64,000 bases of DNA, taken from contig JARCOQ010000006.1 of the NCBI GenBank assembly GCA_029207755.1, forward strand, positions 28,664,522-28,728,521, given 5' to 3'. The DNA is from Chamaea fasciata. Taxonomy: Eukaryota; Chordata; Aves; Passeriformes; Sylviidae. The notes below the pieces were generated by a model that did no database searches, was not told where the DNA came from, and saw nothing but the letters and a program-made list of their open reading frames with translations. A program made the translations under genes and the position numbers. Below are positions 1 through 13,856 of the stretch, piece after piece; within the stretch, counting starts at the first letter, position 1; the number at the start of each line of letters is the position of its first letter.

Positions 1-3000
1 AATGTGTCATTGTAAGGGAACAAGAAAGTGCTTATTATCTGCAGCATCCCAGTTTTATTAGTCTCAAGGCTATATTAGAGAACACACAAGGAACCATGCA
101 CAATCCCAACTCCTTTACTTTTTTTAAAGAGAAGGAACATGGTGGGCTGAAAGGCTGTTAGAAGAGTGCAGTGGTAAGTGCTTTGGGATGACTCTGTCAG
201 GGTGGAAGTTGTCTAAGCAACATTAAAAGGTCTAAATAATACAGGTGCATCAGCAATCAGCCCTCTTTATCCTGAATGTTTCATACCTTTGAGAAATCAA
301 CAGAACATGCTGAGTTTGGCAAAAACTCTGTTAGTTGTTTCAGTCAACTTTTGCCACAGTTTTCCAGCAAAAAGCCCTTTAAGGGGAGGAAAGTTTAAGC
401 CTCCTACATTAACTCAAATTTGTACCCAAGTGCCACTCAGGCCTTTGTCTGAGCACTGTTACTGCAGAGGACTCTCTTGAAGGTCACACATTGGAGTGGA
501 TGCTCTCAGTGACACCCAGCAAAGAAGGGATCCTGAAAGAAGTCTTTTAGCTTGGTAACCAGAACAATAACTTCCCCAAATACTTTCTGCTAATGAAGAG
601 TCCAAATTGTCACATCTGCTTGGTACTTTTTTCCAGTGTATTCTATGGATAGCACCAGTGTTTTCAGAAATGGAGGAATAGAGGAGGAGCTTTGTCCTGA
701 GCAGAAATCCAGGTGCTTTTACATGAGGTAGGTGATATGGCGCCAAGAGGAAGAGAAAGAGAGAGCTGTGTCATGGGAAAGAGGAGAAAGGTTGTCTAAC
801 TCCTGACTTAAACTAATTCACAAAAGACAGATCACAAGGATACAGATGGAACATAATCAGTTCTCACAGATCTACAAAGGCATGTGAGCTTCTGGGAAAA
901 AGGGTCTCTTGAATTATTACTTTAAATATCAATCAGCAGTATATTCAGAACCTGTGATCAAAGTCAGTCCCCAAGGGTTGGTAAGCATCTGTCTGACATA
1001 TCATCCAAAGTGTTTTAATTACAAATCAGAAATCTTGTTCCTCCTGAGGAATAATGGAAGAGAGTAGATATAGGTTGCATGTGGAAATAAATCTGGAAAG
1101 TCAACCGGGACCCTTGGAGGTGGGTAATGGAATCCTGGTCCTTGGCTTCAGGAGGAAAGGCTGGTGAAAACTCAGGTCCCAATTCCCTTCAGGTTGTGCT
1201 GAGACTGCAGGGCACCCCCATTCCTTATATCCTCGGTTCCTTATCCCTGCTGCCTCAGCTGGGCTGGGGTTCATAGCCTGGTAGCCGTGCAGGATGAGCA
1301 AAGAGCTGGAGTCCTGCAGCAGCCTACGGCATGCAAGGGAAAGCCTTCTCCAGTTGTGTGCCCTTGCTCAGCACAACACTGAGGCACCACACTGGTGTTT
1401 CCTGCTCCCAGCCTGCAGAGCTGCCTGCAGCTGTGAATCTGCTGGTGGCTCACCTGCAGGGAAGGTGTGTCACCATTCAATCAGTGAATAAAATTCTGTG
1501 AATAAAAATCCAGTGAAATACCAGTTTTCACAAACATTTCTTTCTGATACACGCTGCCAACTCTTTCAACAGCTGCAGAAAAAACAGTCCTTTTCCAAGC
1601 TTCTGTAACTATCTAACGTATCAGACTTCTGTAGCTGTTTTACGCTGCTTCAGAGGTAGTGTTCATGTATAAATATACTTATATTTATAAAATATTATAT
1701 GGTCCAGAAGACTAATTTTACTTAAAAAATATTAGCAGACAAAAATGAGAAATATTATATCATTTATCATAGTAATATTACGTATCTTTATATTCAGATA
1801 AAGATTCCAAATTTGTTGGTAGGTGAAAAATTACAAGGCAAAAGGAAACTGACTGTTAGTGGTACAATGGATGGGATAATGGGCACCAAAGACATTTCTT
1901 TATGTGGCAGGTGATTGCAGGCAATGAGCAATATTTCCACAGTATTTGAGAGAGAAATGGATGTGTTCCTTTCACTTCTTATGTTTGTTTTTTCCATTTG
2001 AACAGATGCTGTTGTCACTTGGCAAAGTTCCCCTTCATAAGGTTAATTCCAAAACATTAGGATTGCTCCTCTTGATTTATGCTCTTATTGTTTTCTGCAA
2101 AAAAAGCTATGTCCTCTTTCTTCCAGTTAATGTGCCACTAGCTTAATTAATTTTGAAAGTGGAAGAGAGTGCAGGAGACAGCTGATATAAATGAGCTGTA
2201 CTAACATTAGGAACTGACTGGAACTATTTATTGAAAATAAGAGTAGGGTTTTTTATAAGCTTTGGAGTAACTGCAATAAGTAAATCCAGACTAAAACCAA
2301 AATTTTATGTTATGTGCCTAACTGCATATAGTTACTGTACCCCAGGAAAATAATCTGTCCTGAACCTGAGTTCTGTGTTTAATTCCATACTTCAAAAAAA
2401 TTAATGAAACCAAAACTCCTGCCTAAAAATGACTTGTCCATTTTGAAAACTGACATGTGACTTACAGCTAAGAGGGACATTTTAGTTAAAATTCTGCAGT
2501 TTGATGGATCTACACTTCAGGGATTGCTTTGACTGTGGATAAGTCTATTTCCTCCTCTATTTTTCTACTACTAGTCCCCAAGTGACCCAGTTAAGTGGCC
2601 ATAGTGCTAGGTACCCTACATTCATACATATTCAAAACATGTACCTCTTGTATCAAAAACAGCAAAATGTTGTTAAGATGAGAAGAAAATAATGTGCCAA
2701 CACAAAAAAAAAAAAAAAAAATTCATCTATCTAAAGAACAGCTAATGGTAGTGGGAAAAAAACCCCAACAAATTCACAGTATTCCAACTCACAGGAAGCA
2801 AATTTTGACATCTTCAAAATAAGGAAACTGGGCCAACCACTATGATCACACATCTAAATAGATGTCTAAATCTATCCTGATTATGATATGTATTTATTTC
2901 TGTCTTAATATTCTGTGAGTTGGAACGATAGCCTCTTCTCTTGCTAACTTCCATTTTGATCTGATGCTGTTCTTAATGAATTTATTTCTTGCATTTTCAT

Positions 3001-6000
3001 ATGACTTTCTTCACTATTCTATTCCATTTGGGATTAAAAAGGTTGTTTTTTTTTAATTTTGGTTATAAAGATTTCTTTCAAGCTTCTTAGTTTTGGCCCT
3101 AAGTGATATCCTCCTCCTCCTTCCTCTTTATTACCCTCAGATAGGTACTATGGTAATTTGGGCCTATTTCTTCCAAAAACATGTAAACCTTGTTTATCAA
3201 GTGCCAGAAAATATTTGTTCAAGCTGACCATGAACGGGCTTTCAAGTGTTTTCAAAGAATCTAGGAAAGGGACTAACTTCATCATTATCCTGGATGCAGT
3301 AGAAAAAGGAGATCAACATAATCCAATTTGTTTCACTGCTGTGGTTTCAGATCATTTGCAGTGTAAACAAGAGCAGTGTCTGACCAAGTCTGTCTACCTT
3401 TGGACACATTCAAACCTGCAGTTATAATACAGAACTGACAGCTGATGGAAGAGCCCCTTTTGCTCTTTGGCACATCATTTTCACAGACATCGACAAGAAG
3501 AAGATTGTGTATTGAGAAAGGAAGATGCAAATGCTAACAAATGCCTTTTTGCATAGGTGAAATTGTTTATCATTTTAAACTTTTATACAGCAAAAGGAAG
3601 GAGATCCAATTCCAGGGTGGAGGCAAGGAAGAGAGACCCAACTACTCAGTCCTGACACTGTAAAGGAATCTTTAACCTTGCTTGAAAGGGTGAATAAATC
3701 TCAGTGGATATGAATGAATCAAAATTCACTTAGAGTTAATGCAGAAATACCTCTTCTCTAATGCTACATACATAGTGTTTTGATAGTTACAACATGTAAT
3801 AGGTATTATGAAGTTAGATTTTACATAGAAAAATCATACCCTTCTCTGTAATTCTAGAAATAAGAATATTTTTTCTCTGGGTAATTAGTTGCCTTAGTGT
3901 GTACATTTACACCAGATTAATTGTAGACTGAAAATCATATTTTTCACACCATTCTTAGTGATTAGTATATTTAGCATGTAATCAAATATTCAAATGTGTA
4001 TTCATGTGAAGTGGTATTCCAAACCTTAGGATATTTTGATAATTATTCCAACTGAATGCCTCTTAATTTTGAAGAGGTGATAAAATGTTTTTCTCTTTAA
4101 ATTAAAAGCTAAGTAGGACTGATGTGTATCCAGATCCCATGAGCAAGGTAAGTGAAATTTTCCTTTCTACAGAAGATGGTAACTGTTATCACAAGCAGTG
4201 ACTATTATGAAACCAAAGTATGCTTGCCATGACTTCGGAAAAAATGCATCAGGGAAAGATCTTCAGCTGACAGCATGAAAATCAATTTACAAGTAGATTT
4301 TAAAGCCTAAAACTAGGTTATAAACAGAATTAAGCTGTTGCAGCACAGCTTCAGAAAGCTCATGAGTGAAGTGCTTATCCACTGAGAGAAAAGGTAATAT
4401 ACTTACACCATAATAAAAATGAGATAATAAAAGTGAGTGATCAACACATGGGTTTTTGTCTGTTGTAAATATAGACTTGCACAGTAAAGCCAAAGAAAGT
4501 CTGGATTGACTCAGGCACAATATATGCAAAAGAGAAGAGCAACTTTTATTTAGCAAATGAAATAGCAACAACCAAAATTACAGTTGGATGCCAGCAGTTA
4601 TTTGCTGTGTTGTGCAAGTCTTTCAGATACCTCCTTTTCCAAGCAGAAAAAAATTGTTATGTTCATTTGATGACTGATGGTCTCAAGGTGACTTCCAGTT
4701 AAAAAAGGAAAAAGGAATTAATTACAGATTACATATTCCCTGAGCATGCTAAGAGTTCTCACCATGATATTTCTCCCCTGTTTTTTTGTCATCTAACCAG
4801 ACAATAAAGCTAAGAAGTAATAGTAGAGTTTACTTAATCTTCTTGCAGTGCTGGAGCTTTGCCTTGGGCCTAAAAAAGGAATTGGAAAAAAAGAAAGAAA
4901 ATCTAGTATTGTTTGTTACATGGAACATAGCTGCTATCTTTAACATTCACAGCTAAAAATTATTGCATAGTTGCAATTTTAAGATCTGCAAAAAGATGTT
5001 ATTACCAAGATGTATTTTTTAAATTTCAAGAGGTCAGAAACACAACATTCCAAGTGCTAAATTAAGCTTGTAGGCTATGATGAGAGATTTCTATTTACTC
5101 TTGCATATACTGTGACATATGGTACCTGAACTAAGGTAATCAGGTCGTCTAAAAGAAGTGGTCTTGCTGTGGGGAAAAAAAAGTAACATACAAAATGCAT
5201 TTTAAAACTGTGGTTGCCAGTATCTCTGAAATGGAAATAATCCTAGTAAAGAGAAGTAGTCAAAATATATGAGAAATAATTTTTATATAAATAATGTTGT
5301 TACATTACTTATCATTGATATGTTAACATTAGCACTACCATCTAAAATGGAAATATTTCTGCACCAAATTGTATTTTCTGATATAAATCTAGCCTATTTC
5401 TAAGCCAGCTATAATAGAGCCAGCACATGCTATTTAGTCCTCTCTATTGCAGTTCCAATTTTGTTAACAAATGAATGCAGTTCATTCTTTAGGAGGAAAA
5501 AAATAAAAAGGAAAACAAAAAAGATACAAACTTCTGGAATGTAAGAATGCATCAATATAACCTTTATTTTACAGTCCTAGTCAGCCACTCTTGTGATTTT
5601 TGGAATTCTAATGTTTGGCAGAGATTATTTTTGTAAAGATTTCTATTGATGGTGAAATTGTAAATTACTGTAAGTAAGAATTCAATATTGCTATATACAA
5701 TATGGTACATAGTTATTAGTGTATCACCTGCAGATAGCATTTTATAGTTTTAATTTCTTTTGGTTTCAAACATACCTACTAATTTCAATACATTTTGGAG
5801 TTATGCTGAATTTTAATATGTCAATAAATTAATAATTTCTGTCTGTTCTAATATAATTTTGTGTGACAGGACCTGGAGAAAGTTGGTCGTAGCTCTGTGA
5901 GTGGTGACTGTAAAACTGATATATCATTCACAGCACCATCAATGCAAATCCCCACGAATGTGGAATAAGAATCAATTTCCATCAAAATAGTTTGGGGTTT

Positions 6001-7079
6001 CTTCTGAAACTCAAGACATTCACCAAGAAGAAATGATATAAATATTGTCTAGCTTCATTTTAGAGGTCATAAAACACATTTATCATCCCTAATATCTTTT
6101 ATGTTTCTGTAATTAAATTATATTGTTCATGTGTTTTTCAGACAGCCCTTGTATGAAACCCGGGGAGGTATAATGAATAGTATTTATAAGGGCAGAATGA
6201 CAAGATTATTGGAATGAATGCTGTATGAACTCTACAGCTTAAGGGTCAGTGAATAAAATTTTCCATCAATGATATTTATAATTATTACAGATTTGCTACT
6301 TTAGGAAAGAGTGAACTACTGAAGTATATTTCAGTTTTGACTCAGCCCTTAGTCAAATATATTGACTGGGATAAGTAGGAGCGCAGTAGTTGAGTATAGC
6401 AAGAAAGTGGAATTGTCAGAATCTCTGACACCTTGCTCCCTGCTCTGGTCCAAACTGCAGCAGCCCAGGGAAAAGGGCAATTTTTACCAAATGGCATGTC
6501 TTGCACTAGGGACTGAGTGGCCGGTCCTAGTTCCAATCCCTTCCACATCCTCTCTCCCATTATCCCCTGGAAGAGAGAAACAGTAACCTGTCTTTGTTTT
6601 AGTTGTACATTTCATAGAAGGTCTAGTAAGAGGATTATGTTGTGAGGAAGTCCCAAAATATTATATGGAAAATGTTCTTACATCCCTAAACTAAAATCAA
6701 TTGGCAAAGTCCACATCAAGAAACTAACAGTATTCTGGTTCTGTTTAATGGTTCCCTTTCTGACACACATGAAGAAACAAAAGATGTTACATCTGAAGCA
6801 CATGATTTTGATTTTACACTACTCAAATTTGAGTGACGTTCTGTTTGTGAGGTAAAATTGAAAACTGCAATAGTCTACCCAGCATACCTGAATGGCAGCT
6901 ACTAGAGTTGTGGGTTTATTTATGAATAGATTGAGGGCTCCTGCATAGAGAATTTTGCAATTTTATCAGTCAAATGGTTAGAATTCTTTTCCAAAGTTCC
7001 TCTTCTCTTGTTAAAATGTTCTTTCCAATTTTATAATGATTTTATTTTGTGATTTTTTTTCTCCCTGTATTTATATTTT
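1..7079. other. Intergenic, no gene seen; GC-richer patch at about 1.1-1.5 kb
   Basis: Unique-looking AT-rich sequence with only short open frames of no recognisable family. The patch at about 1,100-1,470 is noticeably richer in GC than its surroundings and has several CTGCAG-type blocks. It carries no splice or coding signal I trust and may be an unrecognised old repeat. Confidence 0.6.
2704..2721. repeat. Poly-A run, about 18 bases
   Basis: Simple mononucleotide run in unique AT-rich sequence. Confidence 0.9.
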
Positions 7080-7310
7080 GTATGTACTTGCTGAGAACCA
7101 TGCAAAGCCTTTCCAAGCTTTATATTTTGCTAGACTAAACAAGCTTAGTTCTCCCTTCAGCATTTCAATTGTCTTCAGCAGCTGTTCTGGTACAAATGAA
7201 TCTTTCTTAAACATAGGTGACCAGCTTTATATATGTTATTCCAGATGGAGCTTCAGCAGGTACTTGTAGAATAACTGTGATGTTTAGTAATATCTAATAG
7301 AATTATTTAA
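7080..7310 (-). mobile_element. Old CR1-type LINE fragment, minus strand
   Basis: The plus-strand segments CTAGACTAAACAAGCTTAG, TTCTCCCTTCAGCATTTC, CTTTCTTAAACATAGGTGAC and ATTCCAGATGGAGCTTCAGC occur in the order of the reverse complement of a CR1 element, just internal to its 3' end. The copy is very old, and the edges are estimates. Confidence 0.5.
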
Positions 7311-10300
7311 CTGTTTATGTCTTTACACCTTCTTCATGGTGTGTTAGCTTGATACGTATTAGTCATCCCATAAATTGGTATAATTTCCATCTTGTTCAAT
7401 GTAGAACTACAGCAGTCACCTCACTTCAGAATACCCAGACTGCATTAATAGACTTTGTTTTCCAGTGCCTATTTGGACAAAAATGTTTCTGTAGTGAGAA
7501 ATCTACTTGTAGGATATATTCCTCTAGAAACAAAATGTCAAAAGAGTATGTATAACAGAAAACAGACCTTTTTTTTCCCTCTCTTGTGCCATGAGGCAAA
7601 ATTTGTGGAGAGAGAGAGAGAGACTCTAAGAACATTGTCTTAATCAATATTATCAACATCACAGCAATAAATCGGTAAGAGAAATTGCAGACATAACAAA
7701 CTGAACATTTTTTTGTGTAAAAAAAGGAATAATACACCTTTAACTGGTGTCCCTGTTAAATGTACATTCTTTCTGAAAAGAATAATGATACTATCTTGGA
7801 TGAAAGATACACATTAGAGCTATAGAAAACCACTGCCTATTTTGCTGTCAAAAGTTGTAGTTTTCCAAGACCACTATGCTTCTATGGAAGTATTCCAATT
7901 TCTGACCAACTCTATTATAAATACAGACTTGGGCAGCTGAAGAGTCTGAACTTTCCACAAACTAGGCAGCAATGTTCTCCAAAGATTTTAATGCAAGTGG
8001 AATATCTTGCAAGGTTAGATCCTAAAGGAGCTATATATCCCTCTGTAATATGTTCAGAATAAAATTCCTGTGCTGACCTAATCTCTGGACTGAGAGAAAT
8101 GAGTGAAGAGGCTCTGTCAAAGTAAGGATATGAGATGGACACTGTCTTATGAATCCACAATCTCGCACTATTACATTTAAGGCTTGAGGGGTCAACATCC
8201 CTTAGTCTGATAAAACAGATAGGTACAAGAATCCACAATTTCACCAGTCAAGACAGATTGTGCAAGAACTAAAACCACAGTCTTCTTGGAAATTTCTCTT
8301 ACGCACTATGGAAGAATAAAAAGCTATCCTGAAAGAAAAGTGAAAACTGCATACAAAATATTTTCTCCTAAGTAATACAAGTCACAATTTTTTGTTATTT
8401 TCATTAAATTAAAAAAAAAAACCAAACCAAAAAAAACAAAAAAAAACCAACCAGTTATATGCATCTGAAAAATAAAACTGGAATTAACACTTTATGAAAG
8501 CAAACTAATAAAAATCACTAATGGTGAGGAGATGGTGCCATCTTTGAAAATATTTCAATATAATCTTACCTTTGATTATTTACATGCTTCCAAGACATTC
8601 TATAAACCAAGCAAGCAGTTGTTTTCTGGAGTGGTAGATAAACACAGTATCATCTCTAACATTTTATGACATGTGCTGGCTTTTAAACAATTACTTCTGT
8701 AAAAGTAAAATTTTTATCATTACACTGTAATTTTGTAGATTCTTATTTCATGAGTATTCTTGTTTGGTCTGATTATAAGCCATTTATTAGCATTCATAGT
8801 CAGTTCCATCCACCTAAAGATTTCAGAACTGCAGCACTGTGTCAGTTTTGCTGCGAGTGCAATATGAAAGTAATCTATAAAAGTACTGACATAAAAATCT
8901 GATTTAGAATGGTATGGCTGAATGTTCTGAACAATTTAGAGTCTGAGATAAAGCACTCTAAGTCCAAGGTGGTATTTCTGGCAGCTGCATTGAGTATTTT
9001 TTGTAGGATGTGTGAACAGCCCAGACCTCTTGAATCACCACTGCATGCTACCCAGACAGGTCATGGTTGTGCTGAGTGAGCATAGTCTGTACACAAAAGC
9101 AACTCAATTCATTCCACAATTTTGTAGTCCAGATCATATATAAACACTGATATATCTACACCACATTCTCAACACTTGTGTGTGACAAAAACATTCTCCT
9201 AAAATCTTATAAAAAGGAAACTCCTCTTAATGGGATGAGTCAACCTCAAAAGTGATAAATTTTCAATTGTCTTACATTTTTTAACTGGTTACTCAGAACC
9301 CGTTTAATATTAAATGAAGTAAAATAATTTGAGAAATGAAAGTCTTCCTTTTTTCTACCTCCCACCAAATCCAGGCTGTTACCTAATAAAGTGGATTATC
9401 ATTGCTAAGCAGTGAGTAACAACTGATAAAAATGATCAGATTATAGATCTTAACAATGCATAGTGAAGGATGTTTCATTTTATTTTAGAATGCCTTTTAT
9501 AACAGCATGTTCTGGCAATCATGTTGATTAAACAACTGATAATGCCATGTAGTAAAACACTGAGATTCTTGGTACTTTAATTTAGTGGAATTAGCACTAA
9601 AAACTGAACTGGACTTCTCCTTTCTGAACACAGTCTTATCGAAAAAACATCAGAGTGCCATTGTTATTTTTTCTCTGCTATCACTACACAGTATGCTGTA
9701 CCTAGCGTTGCAGAGAGACAAAACAAAGTGAACCCTAGGCTCTAGCTTTCTGATCATGGAGATTTTTTTAATCTAGTGTTTAAAATTCTGATGTCATATA
9801 TGAGTTCACTATACAGAAAAATGCTTTTATGTTCCTTCAGTTCATTACTCTGTACTGATCTTATCACAAGAATGTTATTAACTCTTTTTTTTATAATTAA
9901 TATTGATTGTGTGTTAGTCTGTGAGCAAGTAAAATGGCCTTCAGTTCCAGTCTGTAGAAAACCTACTCAGAAATTTAATAGATATTTCTTTTCACATCTT
10001 TTAGCTCGCTTAATGGTGCATCTCTCTTGCCCAAAGCACTTCTTATTGTAGTTAGAAGGTGATGAGTAAAGGAGGCAACTTGTTTAACCATTGTCCATCC
10101 ACATTTTAATGCTTCTGGCATTTTTAATACTTCCAGCTGAATCTTACCAAATGCTTTCCCAAAAAGAAGACACAACTTAAGAAAATTAAAGAGAATGTGA
10201 ACCTATCTCTTGAAGACTCACAAGACCATTTTACATTTGTTGTTTGATTGTTTGTATTTGTTCCTTTCAGTGTTCTGTCAAATCTACCATGGTCTAATAA

Positions 10301-13300
10301 TGACAGCCAAATCACTATTCTTGCTTCTCAGGGATACCTCAATAAGACCATCTCTGAAAATAAAAGCAAAAAACTATTCAGCTCAAAATAGAGAAGACTC
10401 TGAAATAAAACACCAGATTTGAAGATTCCTGAATTTTAATAGAATTAATCTCTGACTCCTAACTTTACATCTCAACTCCACCATGACATTATTGAAAAGT
10501 GTATAACTCATCATACAAAACAAAAATCTGAAGAAAGTAAACTGATAAATAAGATTATTTTACATTAAGACAGAAAAATGAGGAGAAAATGTTAAAAAGT
10601 AACAAAAAATGCAGATAAAATATTATGAAGCAAAGCATAAAATGATTAGTACTAAAGAAATGCTTCAATTTGTCCTTTAAAAGTTTTATATTTTTTAAGC
10701 AAAAAATCATCCCACTACAAACATTTTAAAACCAAGGTGTGCATCTAATGGGTTGGTTCATAACAAGAGATTAGGGGTCTGATAAAGACCAAAACCCAAA
10801 CCTTTGGAAATGGAGAATAAGAAGGTCCTAAAATGATGTCTGTCTTGGTAATCATATATTTGAAACTCAATCCTAGAAGACTGTGTCACTTCATTTATAT
10901 GTCAGAGGATGACAGTCACCTCTTAGCTGGCCTGGTAGTCAGCTGAGACACAATTTTCCCTAAAAAAAAAAAACCCTACATAATATTTCCATAAAAAATA
11001 GACATCCAACAAAAAAAAAATACTAATTAATAGAAAATACGCTTTAGCAATTGTGTTTACCACAGATTAACATTTCCTCACAGGAACAGCATATTTTAAA
11101 AAATGTATTTATTTGATTATGTTTATTTAAGAAATCTAGTGGGTACTGTGCAAATTTGGAGTGACATTCACACCTCTATTGCTGGAACATGTCTGCAGTT
11201 TACCATGTATAAATATGACTAAGATACTTTTCTCCTTTGACATCATGGTTGTTCCACACAAATAATGATCAGCTGAGGCCAAAGGCTACATTTGCATCTA
11301 GCCAGGCAGAAAAGTACCCTGATAGAAAGCAGAATAAATGACAGCGGTAGAGAAAAAATAATACAGCAGCAAATGGCACAGATATACTTATGGGGTTTTT
11401 TTAGAGTAGGTAACAGTGATAGATAGGCACTGGAGCACCTGACTGGCCAAGTTCCCTGGGGGCACACTGCAAATAGCTGACCTAATTGCAGGTGCTGGGA
11501 TTACTGTTAAAGTCAGCAATTGCCAGCAGTTTCCAGATAGTGGTACCTAAAGAATTTTGTTAATTCCTGATTGTGGTGGAGTGGATTCAAACATTGTCAT
11601 CAGCAGAAATGATTAATGTTCCCTTTACTAGTACTAGAAGCATGCTATTCTCTTTTACTCTGCCAGCAAATTGACTAATTTCCCAACAGAAATATTCACA
11701 TGTGGTAGGAAAGGAAAAATAGGAGCTGCCTCTCAGCTGGTGTCATGTGATAGCAAAAAGCCTGGAAGCATATAGTCACAACAGAAGACAGATGACCCTC
11801 CAACCCTTTCTGTTTTGCTCATGGTCTTCCAAAGCTCATAAAAAGTACTGAACTGAAAGTCTCAGGTAAGAAGCATGCTTTTATGAAAATCAGTTCCATA
11901 TCAAATAGGACAATTGAATGTACTTTCTCAAGAAATGTAATTTTCTACATTCACCCTTAGATTTTATGGCTGGAGGGGGTCACTAAGAACATTCATTCTG
12001 CGTTAGGGAATATCGGAGTATATTGGGGAGTTGTTTTCTCAAACCCATTGTCTGGATCAGTTAGCACAGTTTAGAAAAATAACAAATTATCTTAAGTTCT
12101 GCATGGAGTTCAGGATACACATCCTCTATGGAAAAGGTTTTTCAGAGAATATTTATTCTTACTCTGGTCTTGGTTTGTATAATATTAGGTTGGTTCTTGA
12201 TATATCCACCTGTAATATGATCAGACAGCAAACAGCCAGACCCTCTTCCAAGCTCTTCATGCCCCAATATCCCTGTCTTGGAAAGGAACACTTCTGTTAA
12301 ATGTTAATAAACAACTGATTTATGATTCTATCCTTTGGAAATTCTACCCTTTGGAAAAATATATCTAATACCATCTACAAAAATAAGAAGAAAAATAACA
12401 GAAATGATACGTGGCAGTTCAGAGATTAGAATATTCCTACAAGAACTTTAGGTTGTAGAAGAGATTTTTCCTTTAAACGAATGCCAAACATTCCTCCTGA
12501 TATTAGTTAAGCCTAAATACTGTAAGAAAATGATGCTTGTGATGGACACACTTTTATCCTAGACAGCTGAAGACACTTGAGAAGGAATGAATGGTGTTTT
12601 GATAATAAGATGGTGAATCTACTAGGAAGCTGTTCCTTATCCTAAGGAAAGAAGAAGGGGCAGGCTATGGTTGGAGTACCAGAGATTAAATGTTTTTCCA
12701 TTTCTTACTTTCATATTTTTCACCTTATGTTGGAGCTGTTTCTGTAGCTGCTTCTCTTGCCACCCACATATTTGCCCTCTGAATCCCGATACAGAGGAAG
12801 GCATCAGATTACCTCTGTGTATTGACATGGCTGCATGAACACTCATTAGTACTGCAAGCTGTGAGACTGAAATGGAGACTTTTCACTTTAAAACATTATG
12901 CTACCTAGGGAAAACACTTGAAAGTATATTGAATGAAATGTGATGAAGTGGGGGTTCCTAAAAACTGGCCTTCATGGTGTAACTTTTTTTTGTGCGGAGG
13001 TGTGGAAGCGTTAATGCTGAAGTCCATGAGCCCAAAATAATCCAGTGTGACAGGAAAACCTTATGTCTTTAAAGTAAATAGAGTTTGAAGATAGATACCA
13101 GTAAGACTAGAAACTAGATACCAGGAAGACACAAGATTGTGGGCACTTAGATGCCTATAATCTGCTGAGAGAACTGAGACAAAGAAATTCTAAAGCAGCA
13201 ACCAAATTTTCAGAAGAAAAATGCACTGTGTTCTTTCATTATTTGTATTTGAATTGATAAAACCATTCTCAGGATGAGTGGTTGTAGTGGTTAAAAAGCA

Positions 13301-13802
13301 CGGGAACTTCAACTGCTTGAGTTTAGTACAATATGGGACTTAAAGCATGAAAATACAAAAAATCGTCAGCTAACAAGAGTATTTTTATCCCATTATCTGC
13401 ATATTCAGGCATCCTTAGAGCACAAGTTTATCCTGAGAAGTAGAAGATAAAACTGTGAATCAGCAGCTAATTTTTTTAGGCAATGAAAATATTGACTGAG
13501 CCATCACTCTTGGATTTTATACTCCAAAAATACTTGCATTCCAAATCAACTCCTATTAAGTAAAAAGCCTATTGAATTCAGAGCTAAACAAAGAATTCTG
13601 CTCAGCATACATATCTTCAGAATTTATAGGCTCACAGCAGGATTAGTAAAATACCATTATTTGTTTCATCATCATCTTACACCATGGAAAAAGTTATTTT
13701 TTAATTCATAGTTATCTATTTCCTTCAGTCTCAAATAGAAAATTTCTCTGTCAGTTGTTTAAGCTGTTATGAAGTTATTTACAGCATTTTACTAAGTAAC
13801 AT
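7311..13802. other. Intergenic, no gene seen
   Basis: AT-rich sequence with a GA dinucleotide run near 7,608 and the A-rich tract at 8.4 kb. All open frames are about 110 codons or shorter and unrecognised. A stretch near 11,955-12,010 weakly resembles a CR1 end but not enough to annotate. Confidence 0.6.
8408..8455. repeat. A-rich tract with CC interruptions
   Basis: Runs of A broken by CC or C, ending in CCAACCAG. One of several tracts of this type in the window. Confidence 0.85.
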
Positions 13803-13856
13803 TATAGATATCAGTATAGATATCAGTATAGATATCAGTAACAGTAACAGTAACAG
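13803..13856. repeat. Nested tandem repeat: three 12-mers then three 6-mers
   Basis: TATAGATATCAG occurs three times in tandem at 13,803-13,838 and is followed at once by three TAACAG units at 13,839-13,856. The sequence then returns to TATAGATAACAAG. The 6-mer resembles the second half of the 12-mer (TATCAG), so both arrays probably arose by slippage from one seed. Confidence 0.9.

Noticed and set aside
1258..1290. Possible tRNA-like B box suggesting a SINE
   Set aside because: The GGTTCATAGCC-like match is poor, and no A box or tail repeat is present.
11955..12010. Possible CR1 3' end on the minus strand
   Set aside because: Only a short stretch resembles the CR1 end, and the sequence that should follow does not match.
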